From Candidatus Methanoplasma porotermitis (GTDB lineage: Archaea > Thermoplasmatota > Thermoplasmata > Methanomassiliicoccales > Methanomethylophilaceae), in assembly GCA_031290095.1 (NCBI GenBank), contig JAITOF010000087.1:1-59398 (forward strand): a DNA stretch of 59,398 nucleotides. The letters are read 5' to 3'. Positions 17,584 through 26,452 of the stretch are shown piece after piece (the stretch's first letter is position 1; every line of letters begins with the position of its first letter). The position numbers and the translations under genes are program-made. The notes below the pieces were generated by a model, which was given only the letters and a program-made list of their open reading frames with translations, did not search any database and had not been told where the DNA came from.

Positions 17584-18399
17584 TGAACGAGCGAGACTGT
17601 TCAACTCCGCAATGCGCTCCGCTTGAGGTATGCCTTTCCCAATGTAGGGCGCGTTGACATTTTCGAGGTTAGCAAGCACGAGCAACTGCTCAATGGTTGC
17701 GTGGTCACGCATATTGCCGCTCTTGCTGGGGTTCGCTTTGCGCCATTCGTCGGCAGCCATACCAAACAGCGCGACATTCAGCAAGTCGGCTTCATCGGCG
17801 TATACGAACAAGCGCTGACGTGCTGTTAGTTCAGGTGGAATCAGGTTATCACGTATGGCGTCGGTATGGATTTTATAGTTGACCTTTGCCAAAATCCGTT
17901 TCACGTTCCAGTCAAGGGATATACGGCTGTTCTCATCGGATTTGAGGCGTTGGTAGTCTTTGATTATGTAAAGCTCGAACTCTGCCGAAATCCAAGAGGC
18001 AAACTTGAACGCAACATCCTTGTGGGCGTATGTCGCGGCATATCTGCCCTGTTTCGTTGTAATCCCAATAGCACCTACGGTTTCCGTCCACCGTTTGGGC
18101 GTGAGCACAAACGCGTTGCGTCCGGCTTCGCGGTCAATTACCTCGAATTCGATGTAATTGAAATTCGGATTATGGATGCGCTCCCAGAGGCCAAGGAACT
18201 CGACCGTGCTACGGTTACGCATCCAGTTCTGAATGACTTCGCTAGGATAATCGGTGTTTTTGTGTCGGGCGATGTCGGTGAGACTAATGTAGTCGTCGTC
18301 CATACCCTGTGAAAGTACGGTGATTTCGTGCCTGCGCCGTTGTCTTGTCCTTGTTCTGACAAGGAGGTTACCGAACGACACCTTGTGCGGCAATCTCAT
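17581..18399 (-). CDS. KilA-N domain protein
   Basis: A 272-residue protein (to the TAG). The KilA-N-type segment includes DYISLTDIARHKN near residue 36, then VIQNWMRNRSTVEFLGLWE and HKDVAFKFASWISAEFELYI. KilA-N proteins are of phage or mobile-element origin and are thought to bind nucleic acid. Codon use is more AT-rich than in the flanking core genes, consistent with transfer. The start is uncertain: ATG at 18399 gives an N-terminus that is not obviously family-like, ATG at 18303 (MDDDYIS) seems slightly too short, and a start between them is possible. It may be longer by 23 residues if the TAG is read through. Confidence 0.75.
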   Translation of the reverse strand: MRLPHKVSFGNLLVRTRTRQRRRHEITVLSQGMDDDYISLTDIARHKNTDYPSEVIQNWMRNRSTVEFLGLWERIHNPNFNYIEFEVIDREAGRNAFVLTPKRWTETVGAIGITTKQGRYAATYAHKDVAFKFASWISAEFELYIIKDYQRLKSDENSRISLDWNVKRILAKVNYKIHTDAIRDNLIPPELTARQRLFVYADEADLLNVALFGMAADEWRKANPSKSGNMRDHATIEQLLVLANLENVNAPYIGKGIPQAERIAELNSLARS

Positions 18400-18411
18400 G
18401 GAAAATGTTTG

Positions 18412-18431
18412 CCTCCGCCCAGAGGCGGAGG
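18412..18431 (-). terminator. Hairpin terminator after the glutamate synthase gene
   Basis: A perfect 8-base-pair stem, CCTCCGCC / GGCGGAGG, with a 4-base loop, about 10 bases beyond the stop of the leftward glutamate synthase gene. It lies between that gene and the KilA-N patch. Confidence 0.6.
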
Positions 18432-18441
18432 TTTTGAAGTT

Positions 18442-20040
18442 TCAGAGAAGCGCCTTCATGACCCTTGCCGCTCTCGCGTCGAGGGTCTCCACCCCGGACA
18501 CCTTGCTCGCGTACTCAGAGAGCGTGACGATGTCCTCGGCCTCGATGCACTCGAGCTTGAACTTGCGGGTCCCTGCCATGAGCTGCTTCAGCCCCTCGCC
18601 CAACCTCTCGTTGAAGTAGGTATAGAGGCTGACTCCGCCCCATGGGATGTCGGTTCCGGCCTTCTTGCCCTTGAACTTGGCCTGGACGTCCTCGGCCTTG
18701 ATGAAGAACTTGTTCGGGTCGTCGCCGTACTGGGACGTGAAGCTCTCGGGAAGCTGCTTCTTTGCCGCGAGCTCTGCGAAGTGCTTTCCTTTCAGAGCGG
18801 CTGTGATCGGCCCCCTTGCCATTGCGACAGACTTGACGAGCGGCCCCTCTCCGATGTCGGACAGCGCGAACGCCTTGTACATCTGGGACTCGTTGATGAA
18901 CCCGCCTGCGAAGGAAAGGTCAGGAACGAACCTGCCCTGCGCCTTCAGCTCCCTGGCGCATGCCAAGACCTGGCTGAACAGCCAGATTCCAGGGGAGCTG
19001 AGCTCGTTCATGTGGGTGACAGGGGACATGCCTGTCCCGCCGCCCGCCGCGTCGAACGTCAACAGGTCTATCTTCGCCTTGGACGCGCACCTCATGGTGA
19101 ACGCCACGACCTCTGGCTTGTACGCGCCGGTCTTCAGGAACACGTTCTTGAACTTGCCCCTGAGCTGGTCGATGTCCTCGAGGAACGACGCCTCGTCAGG
19201 GAACCCGACGCGGCTGTGCCTCTCGAACGATTTGAACACGCCTGCCTTGAACGCCTTCTGGACCGCTTTGTCCTCCGGGTCAGGCATGACTATGTATCCT
19301 CTGGACTTGAGCTCGAGCGCCCTCTCGAGGGTGGTCAGCCTGACCTCTCCCCCGATGGCCTTCGCGCCCTGCCCCCATTTCCTCTCGATGACGGTCACGT
19401 CGAGCTTCGACGCCCCGTAGTCGTCGACTCCGCCACGTCCATCCTCGACATTGGTCTGGAGGACGATGCGCCCGTTCTTGCCGTCCCAGAAGTCTGTGTA
19501 GGACTTCACGCGGAACGCCAGGTCGGGGGATTTTTGAACCTTTCCGTTGGAGTAGGTCGCATCCGGGTCCATCCCGCACACGTTCTCTCCTATGACCTCG
19601 CAGACGCCTGCGATGGCCGCTCCGGAAGCGAGCTCTCTCCAGTTGGTCTTGGCTACTGCCGTGGATCCCAGCCCAGCTATGTGCACAGGGAGGGACATCT
19701 TTATGGGGTTCTTGCTCCTGGTGCCGACCACAGTCTTGATATCGACGTTTTCAAAGAACGCTACATCTGAGCTGGGTTCGATGCCTTTCGCGCCTATGAG
19801 CTCTGCCATGACCTGGAAGTGGGACCAGTCCAGCAGGTAGTCCTTGTTGGACGCCGCCGTGGATTTCCCGAAGTGCTCGGGGCTGGGGTACAAGACCTCG
19901 CGTCCTCTGAGCGCTCCTTTTCCGACCTCGCAGAGGACATTGCAGTCCTCTATGCACACCGGGCACATACCGTTGATCGGACATGGGTCCTTCACGCGTA
20001 TGGCGGTCCCGGTGGTCGATTTAGAATTCTCTATTGACAT
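18442..20040 (-). CDS. FMN-binding glutamate synthase family protein
   Basis: A 532-residue protein of the glutamate synthase central/FMN domain family, an archaeal-type GltB that lacks the large glutaminase domain of bacterial enzymes. The N-terminus carries a cysteine cluster, CPINGMCPVCIEDCNVLC (about residues 20-37). Family motifs further on are LTFDAAGGGTGMSPVTHMNEL and VPDLSFAGGFINESQMYKA. It probably makes glutamate from 2-oxoglutarate with separate glutaminase and electron-donor subunits; none is adjacent. The start at 20040 (MSIENSK) has AGGTGAT just upstream; the in-frame ORF begins at 20070. Confidence 0.82.
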   Translation of the reverse strand: MSIENSKSTTGTAIRVKDPCPINGMCPVCIEDCNVLCEVGKGALRGREVLYPSPEHFGKSTAASNKDYLLDWSHFQVMAELIGAKGIEPSSDVAFFENVDIKTVVGTRSKNPIKMSLPVHIAGLGSTAVAKTNWRELASGAAIAGVCEVIGENVCGMDPDATYSNGKVQKSPDLAFRVKSYTDFWDGKNGRIVLQTNVEDGRGGVDDYGASKLDVTVIERKWGQGAKAIGGEVRLTTLERALELKSRGYIVMPDPEDKAVQKAFKAGVFKSFERHSRVGFPDEASFLEDIDQLRGKFKNVFLKTGAYKPEVVAFTMRCASKAKIDLLTFDAAGGGTGMSPVTHMNELSSPGIWLFSQVLACARELKAQGRFVPDLSFAGGFINESQMYKAFALSDIGEGPLVKSVAMARGPITAALKGKHFAELAAKKQLPESFTSQYGDDPNKFFIKAEDVQAKFKGKKAGTDIPWGGVSLYTYFNERLGEGLKQLMAGTRKFKLECIEAEDIVTLSEYASKVSGVETLDARAARVMKALL

Positions 20041-20269
20041 TCTATCACCTGCGAAGTTTTGCCTCCGCAATGTTGCGACATCCTCTTAGGATTTAAGCCT
20101 CACCTGTGTGTAAAAACATGGCTTGGACGATTGTCCATCCGATAACCTAGCGCATAGACGAATAGACAAAAACAATAAATAGCATAAGACGCAAACTGTC
20201 GCGTCCGCACATGGCCGCCGGAAATGCCGAAGCGCAAAGACCTTATCGTGCCGCCGACGATGCACCCCT

Positions 20270-20869
20270 GTGAGAGTCAAGAAGAAGGACCTCGAGATCG
20301 CGCTGGCGAAGGTGCCCGGCTTCAAGGACCCTGACGCGTCCTTGGAGCAATACCCCACGTCGGCCGCCATAGCCGCGGACATGCTGTTCAATGCGTACTC
20401 CAACGGAGACATAGAGGGCATGAAGGTCATGGACCTAGGGTGTGGGACAGGGATGCTGTCTCTGGGGGCATGGATGCTGGGCGCAGGGACGGTCGTCGGA
20501 TATGACGTCGATACAAACGCCCTTGCCGTCGCTGTCGAATGCGCAAGGTCCTTCGGCTCGGATGTCGTCTTCCGCGAGGCCGACGTCGGGGAAGTAGACG
20601 AAAAAGCGGACACGGTGGTTATGAACCCCCCCTTCGGCTGCCAGGCGCGCCGTGCCGACCGCGTTTTCCTTGACAAGGCCATGAGTTCCGCAGACTGCAT
20701 ATATTCAATTCACAAGGCGGAGACGCTGGAATTCGTTACAGAGACGGCGACAGAAAGGGGGCGTCGCGTCATATATAATAAAGTTTATAAGTACGAGATT
20801 CCCCATACCTTCTCATTCCATAGAGATGTAAAAAGGACGATCGACGTTGTGGTCGTCAATATCAGGTGA
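20270..20869 (+). CDS. METTL5-like N6-adenine RNA methyltransferase
   Basis: A 199-residue SAM-dependent methyltransferase. The SAM loop is VMDLGCGTGMLSLGA (residues 53-67) and the catalytic motif is VVMNPPFGCQ, the NPPF type used by the METTL5 family that modifies an adenosine in small-subunit rRNA. The length matches METTL5. The start is a GTG at 20270 (MRVKKKDLE). It is the first gene of a rightward set followed three bases later by csl4. A TATA-like AATAAATAG lies near 20174. Confidence 0.85.
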   Translation: MRVKKKDLEIALAKVPGFKDPDASLEQYPTSAAIAADMLFNAYSNGDIEGMKVMDLGCGTGMLSLGAWMLGAGTVVGYDVDTNALAVAVECARSFGSDVVFREADVGEVDEKADTVVMNPPFGCQARRADRVFLDKAMSSADCIYSIHKAETLEFVTETATERGRRVIYNKVYKYEIPHTFSFHRDVKRTIDVVVVNIR

Positions 20870-20872
20870 AAT

Positions 20873-21436
20873 ATGATGAAAAGCGGAACTGAAGTATTCC
20901 CAGGGGACGAGGTCGCCGTGGAGGAGGAGTATCTCGCCTCTGACGGGACGTTCTCAAGCGACGGGAAAGTGTATGCGTCCCAGATTGGAGTCTTGGATTT
21001 GGACGACAACGATTGTGTGGCAAGGGTGTTGTCTCCGAATCCCCCCAACGTCCTGAAGCAAGGCGATACAGTCTATGCTGTCATTGCGGACATAAGGAAC
21101 ACGATGGCCACCGCCGACGTGGTGGCCAAGAAGGGCACCACCCGAGGCATCGGCGGAGAGACGTATGCCACGTTGCATGTGTCAAAAATCTCGCCGGGGT
21201 ACACCGACGACGTCTCCAAAGAACTGAGGAAAGGAGACGTGATAAGGGCGAGGGTCACCGGCATAAGCCCGTCGTTGCAGCTCACCACCAAAGACGACCA
21301 CCTGGGCGTGATCAGGTCGTTGTGCGGAGCATGCAAGACCCCTCTGGTCAGGAAGGGCAGCGGACTGTACTGCACCAGTTGCGAGCACCCCTTCCCGAGA
21401 AAGCTGGCAGACGACTACGGCGATGTAAAGATATGA
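20873..21436 (+). CDS. csl4: Exosome subunit Csl4
   Basis: A 187-residue RNA exosome cap protein. It begins with the FPGDEVAVEEEYLAS type N-terminal domain, has a central S1-like RNA-binding domain (residues about 60-140) and ends with a C-terminal zinc ribbon, CGACKTPL...CTSCEHPF. It helps recruit substrates to the archaeal exosome ring. The position directly after a METTL5-like gene recurs in Euryarchaeota. Its stop overlaps the next start (ATGA at 21433). Confidence 0.92.
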   Translation: MMKSGTEVFPGDEVAVEEEYLASDGTFSSDGKVYASQIGVLDLDDNDCVARVLSPNPPNVLKQGDTVYAVIADIRNTMATADVVAKKGTTRGIGGETYATLHVSKISPGYTDDVSKELRKGDVIRARVTGISPSLQLTTKDDHLGVIRSLCGACKTPLVRKGSGLYCTSCEHPFPRKLADDYGDVKI

Positions 21437-21603
21437 AGGAACCAAGCGAGATAACGTCCATGAAGGCAGAGATCAAAGCTCTGAGAGCCGAGGTGGACAC
21501 ATTGAGAGACTTCGTCAGGGCGCTCTATTCTATGATGGACGACGAGGAGTGCGATTGTGAGGAGTACTCCGGAGGATTCAGTCCGGGGAGATTCAACACA
21601 TGA
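21433..21603 (+). CDS. Small coiled-coil protein between csl4 and the ThiI-like gene
   Basis: A 56-residue ORF tied to both neighbours by ATGA overlaps (21433 and 21600), strong evidence that it is translated. Residues 8-34 (TSMKAEIKALRAEVDTLRDF) have heptad spacing of a short coiled coil. An acidic DDEECDCEE segment with two cysteines and a Gly-rich end follow. It is not RpoL, which often occupies this neighbourhood. Function unknown. Confidence 0.65.
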   Translation: MKEPSEITSMKAEIKALRAEVDTLRDFVRALYSMMDDEECDCEEYSGGFSPGRFNT

Positions 21604-22226
21604 AAGCCGTGTGCCTGATTTCTGGAGGCATCGATTCTCCTGTGGCCGCATACGTCATGAGCCGCGTAGGGGCAGAGGTGGCGTTGTTGCATATGGACAA
21701 CCGTCCGTTCGCCAACGACCACATATTCGACAGGGTGACCAAGCTCGCCGAGAGGCTGAGATCCGTGACCGGGCAGGAGATGCCGCTCTACAGCGCGCCG
21801 CACGGGCCCAGCCAGAAGGTCATATACAAGACTTGCGAGCGCCCGTACCAGTGCGTCATGTGCAAGAGGACGATGCAACGCACTGCCCGCGAGCTCGCCA
21901 AGGGCATAGGCGCGTCGGCGATCGTCATGGGCGACTCGCTGGGACAAGTCGCATCTCAGACGCTCCATAACATCAGGTTCGAGAATGCGGGGCTGAATTT
22001 TCCGGTCCTAAGGCCGTTGATAGGCTATGACAAGCTGGAGATAGAGGCCATAGCCAAGGAGATCGGGACTTATGAGCTGTCCATCCTGCCTGCCCTCAGT
22101 TGCAGCATCGTGCCCCAGAGGCCTGTCACCGAGGCAAGGCCCGACAAGATTGCGGAATTCGACGCCGCCTGCGATATCGAAGAGCTTTACGGTGCCGCGA
22201 TCAGGAACGCCGTAAGAGTCTCCTGA
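21600..22226 (+). CDS. Stand-alone ThiI-type PP-loop sulfurtransferase domain
   Basis: A 208-residue protein corresponding to the PP-loop ATPase domain of ThiI, which activates tRNA uridine-8 for 4-thiouridine formation. The ATP pyrophosphatase motif SGGIDSPVAAYVM starts at residue 8. A CVMCKR Cys pair lies near residue 80 and MGDSLGQVASQT near residue 110. The usual N-terminal ferredoxin-like and THUMP RNA-binding domains are absent, so it either works with a separate partner or has another sulfur-transfer role. It overlaps the upstream coiled-coil gene by four bases. Confidence 0.8.
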   Translation: MKAVCLISGGIDSPVAAYVMSRVGAEVALLHMDNRPFANDHIFDRVTKLAERLRSVTGQEMPLYSAPHGPSQKVIYKTCERPYQCVMCKRTMQRTARELAKGIGASAIVMGDSLGQVASQTLHNIRFENAGLNFPVLRPLIGYDKLEIEAIAKEIGTYELSILPALSCSIVPQRPVTEARPDKIAEFDAACDIEELYGAAIRNAVRVS

Positions 22227-22508
22227 TCATCTGTGGTAGAACACCGGGCAGGCGTCGATCTCGTCTTCGGTATAGAACATCTCCTCAGTGACTCTGTCCA
22301 TATATCTAGCCTGAACGCGCGATACGTACAGAGTGCGATCTCCGATTTTTATCCTTATGTCAGATTCCTTGGGGGATTTAACCGTTATCGGTACGAGCGC
22401 CGGACCGGTGCAGGAAGTGCATACTCTGTAGTCGCACCCCTCTTCAAGGATCCTCTTGCGGACGCCTTCATCCACATACATATCCATGTTCCACCCTACT
22501 GTCGGCAT
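22227..22508 (-). CDS. Small Cys-containing protein, unknown function
   Basis: A 93-residue protein, or 86 if it starts at the ATG at 22487, which has GGGTGG just before it. It has a CDYRVCTSCTGP cluster (about residues 51-62) and a C-terminal beta-rich segment with IRIKIGDRTLYVSRVQARYM. The cluster could bind metal. It ends next to the convergent ThiI-like gene. I do not recognise the family. Confidence 0.6.
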   Translation of the reverse strand: MPTVGWNMDMYVDEGVRKRILEEGCDYRVCTSCTGPALVPITVKSPKESDIRIKIGDRTLYVSRVQARYMDRVTEEMFYTEDEIDACPVFYHR

Positions 22509-22589
22509 ATAATTAACATTTGCTGCGAAACAAGGACATGCATATGCGTCTGAGAGTCTCAGCGAGCCGCATGGGCCGCGGCGCAATCG

Positions 22590-24488
22590 TCAGCGAGGCG
22601 AGAAGAACTTCCTGACGTCCCCTCCCGGATCGTCTGTCAGTTCGGCATGTATGTCCTCCATTACAGATGCCCTGCGGTCCAATATGACCGCGACGCCCCT
22701 GTCGGCGCCGGATCTTATCAGGCGTCCGATGGCTTGCCTCATCTTTCTCATGGCCGGGACTTTTGAGGAGTGCTCCCAGCCATCGCCGAAACGGCACTCG
22801 CAGTAACGTCTCAACGCCTCCTGCCGGGCCGTGGGCCTCGGATATGGTATCCCCACCAGTATCGCAAGTTCTAAATCCTTGTCAGGGAAGTCCAGCCCCT
22901 CGCTTATCCTTCCGCCAGTGACGGAGAACAGCACGTTGCCCTCTGACTCTCTGAAGTGCGAGACCTCGTCCATGAGTTCCGTCTGGGTCATGCCTCTGCG
23001 CTCTATGAACACGTCTCTCCCCGTCTCCGTGTGCACCCCGTCCGCAAGAAAACGGTCCATGAGCGAGTACGAAGGAAAGAACACAGCCGTGTTCCTGTTC
23101 ACGCTTCCGACTACGGACAGGACATGCTGTTTCAACTTCGCGTACGTCTCGGGAACCCCGTTGATCTCATCGTATTTCGTAGACACGTCGTCAACGTACA
23201 GTATCTTGAGGTTCTCCTTCGGGAACGGCGAGCCGAACATCCTCTCTGTCGGGTCCTCGAACCCCATCTCCAGAGAATAGTCCGACAGGGGCGACAGGGT
23301 CCCGGACATGCTCACCGACGACCATGCGCCCCTCAGGGGTCCTGCGGCCTCATACGGGTCCAAGCAATAGAACTGGAACGAGGGATTGTCGCCGCCGTTG
23401 ACGAGCGAGACATAAGAAGACTCGTCGCACCCTGCCCATTCTCGCAGAAAGCTTCCAAACGACCTGACGTATGAGCGCGGCAGTTTGCGCATTGCCCGTT
23501 TCGCGTCCGATATCCTCTCTCCTTCGTCGGACAGCCCCTTGTATACAGCGGCAAGGGACCTTGAAGACATCCCCATGCGTCCCATCATCTCGTCCTGCAG
23601 GAACGTCGCCGGCATAAGGCCGTCCTCGTCTGTGAGGTACTCTGAGAGCGCGGCGTCCATGATCTCTTTGAAGACCGAGGTTATGTCGCTCACCGTAAGG
23701 CCTTGATGCAATTCTTGGTCTCCCCACTCAAAAGCTTCCTTTTCAGCAAGTTCCAGCGCCCTCGCGCTGTACTCCACGGTCATGACCTCTCTGAGGTAGT
23801 TCGGCAGGTTGTGGGCTTCGTCGACGATCATCACCGTGTCGGAAAGCGGCACGCCTATCCACTGAAGGAAGTGCGGCGCCACGTTGGGCATGAATATGAA
23901 CGAATAAGGCGCCGCGACGACGTCCGCGTACGGAAGGAGCAGCTTCATCAGCTCGTAGTGGCATATCTGCTTCTGCTCGCAGTATGCCATAAACTCCTCC
24001 GGCCCGGGGTGCCCGTTCCTGACAAAATCGACATGCACGCTCATGTCCTCGTCGCCAATGCTGTCGTAATACGGGCAGGACGACCTTCCGCCGCCGCTCT
24101 TCTTGTATTCAGAGCAGAGCTTGGACAGCTCCTCAGGCGTGCCGTGCTCCAGATCCGGGTCGCGCGACATCATGGGGCAGGAGCGGCTGCTCCTCCCCTG
24201 GACGGCGATGCACATGACCGGCGCTTTCTTGGAGATCGCCTTCGCCTCGGAAATCACCTGCTTCTGCTGGGACTTGGTCCGCGTCAGGTATATTATCTTC
24301 TTCTTCCCCAACGCCGCTTCTAGGGTTCCGGTCAACGACGCCACGGTCTTTCCTGTACCCGTGCCGGACTCGATCACGGCATCCCCGCCGTTCAGGGCCA
24401 TGTCCCTTATCAAATCGACGATCTCTTTCTGGGACCCCACTGGACGGTAGGGGAACAGATCCCCTGTCATCCCTTCCGGCTGCGCCAT
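22590..24488 (-). CDS. xpd: XPD/Rad3-like Fe-S DNA helicase
   Basis: A 632-residue superfamily 2 helicase. Motif I is SGTGTGKT (residues 41-48) and motif II is VDEAHN (222-227). The Fe-S domain between them has cysteines at 104, 125, 138, 170 and 176, four of which should hold a 4Fe-4S cluster. C-terminal motifs are VSMSGTLSP, FSVTGGRISEGLDF and QAIGRLIRS. XPD unwinds DNA 5' to 3' in repair. The start overlaps the end of the upstream gene by 22 bases, implying coupling. Confidence 0.93.
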   Translation of the reverse strand: MAQPEGMTGDLFPYRPVGSQKEIVDLIRDMALNGGDAVIESGTGTGKTVASLTGTLEAALGKKKIIYLTRTKSQQKQVISEAKAISKKAPVMCIAVQGRSSRSCPMMSRDPDLEHGTPEELSKLCSEYKKSGGGRSSCPYYDSIGDEDMSVHVDFVRNGHPGPEEFMAYCEQKQICHYELMKLLLPYADVVAAPYSFIFMPNVAPHFLQWIGVPLSDTVMIVDEAHNLPNYLREVMTVEYSARALELAEKEAFEWGDQELHQGLTVSDITSVFKEIMDAALSEYLTDEDGLMPATFLQDEMMGRMGMSSRSLAAVYKGLSDEGERISDAKRAMRKLPRSYVRSFGSFLREWAGCDESSYVSLVNGGDNPSFQFYCLDPYEAAGPLRGAWSSVSMSGTLSPLSDYSLEMGFEDPTERMFGSPFPKENLKILYVDDVSTKYDEINGVPETYAKLKQHVLSVVGSVNRNTAVFFPSYSLMDRFLADGVHTETGRDVFIERRGMTQTELMDEVSHFRESEGNVLFSVTGGRISEGLDFPDKDLELAILVGIPYPRPTARQEALRRYCECRFGDGWEHSSKVPAMRKMRQAIGRLIRSGADRGVAVILDRRASVMEDIHAELTDDPGGDVRKFFSPR

Positions 24489-24859
24489 ATGTCGTCAGGC
24501 AGTTCGGTATAAAGCTCTGAATCTGCGTCCTTCTCTTCGTGGGCAGGGACGGGGGCGACCTCCATCAGCTCGCCTATCTTGCTCCTTCTGAAGAGCCAAT
24601 AGTGTATTCTCCACTCTCTTCCGTCATAGAGGGTGGTCTCCTCCCTCTCGGTCGTCAGTATGCCAGAATCCTCCAGCATGTAGAACGCGTCGCGGTCCTC
24701 CGGCTCGAGGATGTTGTCGATTATCCTGTCAGAGTAGCCGAAGAAGTTGAGGACATGCCTTGCAAGCTCATACGCCTGCCCCTCTTCCATCCTCTTCGTG
24801 TTCTCGATGCTGTTCCTGATCGCCACGGCGAGGTCCTCGACGGTTATGGTTGAGTTCAT
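24467..24859 (-). CDS. Conserved archaeal small protein (possibly DUF6015)
   Basis: A 130-residue acidic helical protein. The central stretch NFFGYSDRIIDNILEPEDRD, then FYMLEDSGIL and TTLYDGREWRIHYW, looks like a winged-helix-type conserved archaeal family that I recall as DUF6015; that assignment is from memory and tentative. It precedes and overlaps the XPD gene and follows serA by nine bases, all leftward. A link to DNA repair is suggested only by the overlap. Confidence 0.65.
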   Translation of the reverse strand: MNSTITVEDLAVAIRNSIENTKRMEEGQAYELARHVLNFFGYSDRIIDNILEPEDRDAFYMLEDSGILTTEREETTLYDGREWRIHYWLFRRSKIGELMEVAPVPAHEEKDADSELYTELPDDIWRSRKG

Positions 24860-24868
24860 CTTAACGCC

Positions 24869-26452
24869 TCACACCAGGTCGATGAACGCCGCACAGTCGC
24901 TGCCCACGGCCTTGCGCGCCTTCTCGATCACGCCCTGAGGCACGCCCTGGTCCACAGAAAGCACCATGACTGCGTCGGGGCCGCTCCTTCCGACGGCCAT
25001 CTGAGCGATGTTTATCCCGTTCTGGCCGAACACCGTGCCGACTGCGCCGATCATGCCTGGGGCATCCTTGTAGCCCAGCAAGACCATGTCCCCTGCGAGG
25101 CTGATGTCAAAAGCGTACGCATTGTACCCGACAAGCCTTGGCTGGCCTCCGAACGCCGTCCCGCGCACCTTGGTCTCACGGCTTTTGGACTTTATTTTAA
25201 CCTCTATGACGTTGGAGTAGTCGTCAGACCTCTCGGTCGAGGACTCCTTGATCGTTATCCCTTTTTGTTTGGCAAGCGGCAGAGCGTTGATTATGTTGGC
25301 TCCGCCTTCGCCGACGATGTGCTTCAGCACGCCGATGACAGCTGACACCGTCAGGAGCTTCGTCTGTTTGGACGCCAACTCGCCGCAGTACGTTATCTCG
25401 AGCTCGTCGATGGGGTTGTTTCCGTTGAGCTGCTGGACGAGGGAGCCGAGGCTCTCCGCAGTCGAGACGAACGACTCCGTCTCCGGGTCGAGCTTTCCGC
25501 GCGGCGCGTTGATCGCGTTGGTTATCTCCCCGTCCACGAGGTACTTCACGGCCGCCACGGCGACCTCCACGGCGACCCTCTCTTGGGCTTCGACCGTGCT
25601 TGCGCCGAGGTGGGGGGTCGTGACCAGGTTGTCGAGCTCCAGAAGCTTCTTCTCGTCGTCTGCGAGCGGCTCGTTGCACCAGACGTCGAACGCCGCGCCC
25701 GCGATGACCTTCTCTTTAAGGGCCGTGTACAGGTCGTCCTCGTTGACGATGCCTCCGCGGGCGACGTTCGCTATCCGCACGTTCGGCTTCATCTTTTTGA
25801 ACTGCGGGAGCGAGATCATGTTGCGGGTCTCGGGCAGGAGCGGCGTGTGTATCGTCATGAAGTCGGCGGAGGATATCACCTCGTCCAAGTCTGTGAGCCT
25901 CACGCCTATCTGGTCGGCGACCTCTTTGGGAAGGTACGGGTCGTAGCCGATGACGGTCATGTTGAAGGCCTTCATCCTCTTGGCGACCTCTCCTCCGACG
26001 CGGCCGACTCCGACTATCCCGAGCACTTTGCCGTTGAGCTCGACCCCGGTGTATTTGGACCTCTTCCACTCCCCCTTGTGCATGGAGTCGTGGGCGAAGG
26101 GGATGTTCCTGGCAAGTGCCAGGAGCATCGCGCAGGAGTGTTCCGCCGCCGAAAGTATGTTGGCTGCAGGGGTGTTCATTATGAGAATGCCCTTGTCCGT
26201 GGCATAGGGTATGTCTACGTTGTCGACGCCGACGCCTGCACGGCCGATAACCCTGAGCTTCTTGGCGGCGTCTATCACTTTCCTGGTGACTTTAGTACCA
26301 GACCTGATGATCAGGCAGTCATATCCGCCGACGATCGCACAAAGCTCGTCCTCTGACAGGTCCGCCCTCTCGTCTACCGGCAGGCCAGACCTTTTCAGTA
26401 TGTTGAGGCCTTCTTCGTCGAGAGGGTCTGAAACCAATATTCTTGCGGTCAT
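24869..26452 (-). CDS. serA: D-3-phosphoglycerate dehydrogenase
   Basis: A 527-residue PGDH, first enzyme of serine synthesis, oxidising 3-phosphoglycerate with NAD. It has the NAD-binding motif GIVGVGRVGGEVAKR (about residue 145), the catalytic NVARGGIV and the DVWCNEPL plus TPHLGAST block. An intervening allosteric domain and a C-terminal ACT domain (from about residue 450) complete the long archaeal/bacterial form, implying serine feedback control. The ATG overlaps the stop of the upstream aminotransferase (ATGA at 26449-26452). Confidence 0.95.
   Translation of the reverse strand: MTARILVSDPLDEEGLNILKRSGLPVDERADLSEDELCAIVGGYDCLIIRSGTKVTRKVIDAAKKLRVIGRAGVGVDNVDIPYATDKGILIMNTPAANILSAAEHSCAMLLALARNIPFAHDSMHKGEWKRSKYTGVELNGKVLGIVGVGRVGGEVAKRMKAFNMTVIGYDPYLPKEVADQIGVRLTDLDEVISSADFMTIHTPLLPETRNMISLPQFKKMKPNVRIANVARGGIVNEDDLYTALKEKVIAGAAFDVWCNEPLADDEKKLLELDNLVTTPHLGASTVEAQERVAVEVAVAAVKYLVDGEITNAINAPRGKLDPETESFVSTAESLGSLVQQLNGNNPIDELEITYCGELASKQTKLLTVSAVIGVLKHIVGEGGANIINALPLAKQKGITIKESSTERSDDYSNVIEVKIKSKSRETKVRGTAFGGQPRLVGYNAYAFDISLAGDMVLLGYKDAPGMIGAVGTVFGQNGINIAQMAVGRSGPDAVMVLSVDQGVPQGVIEKARKAVGSDCAAFIDLV

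Noticed and set aside
18328-19770. 480-codon open frame on the + strand over the glutamate synthase gene
   Set aside because: Antisense shadow of a well-supported gene; no recognisable motif or ribosome-binding site.
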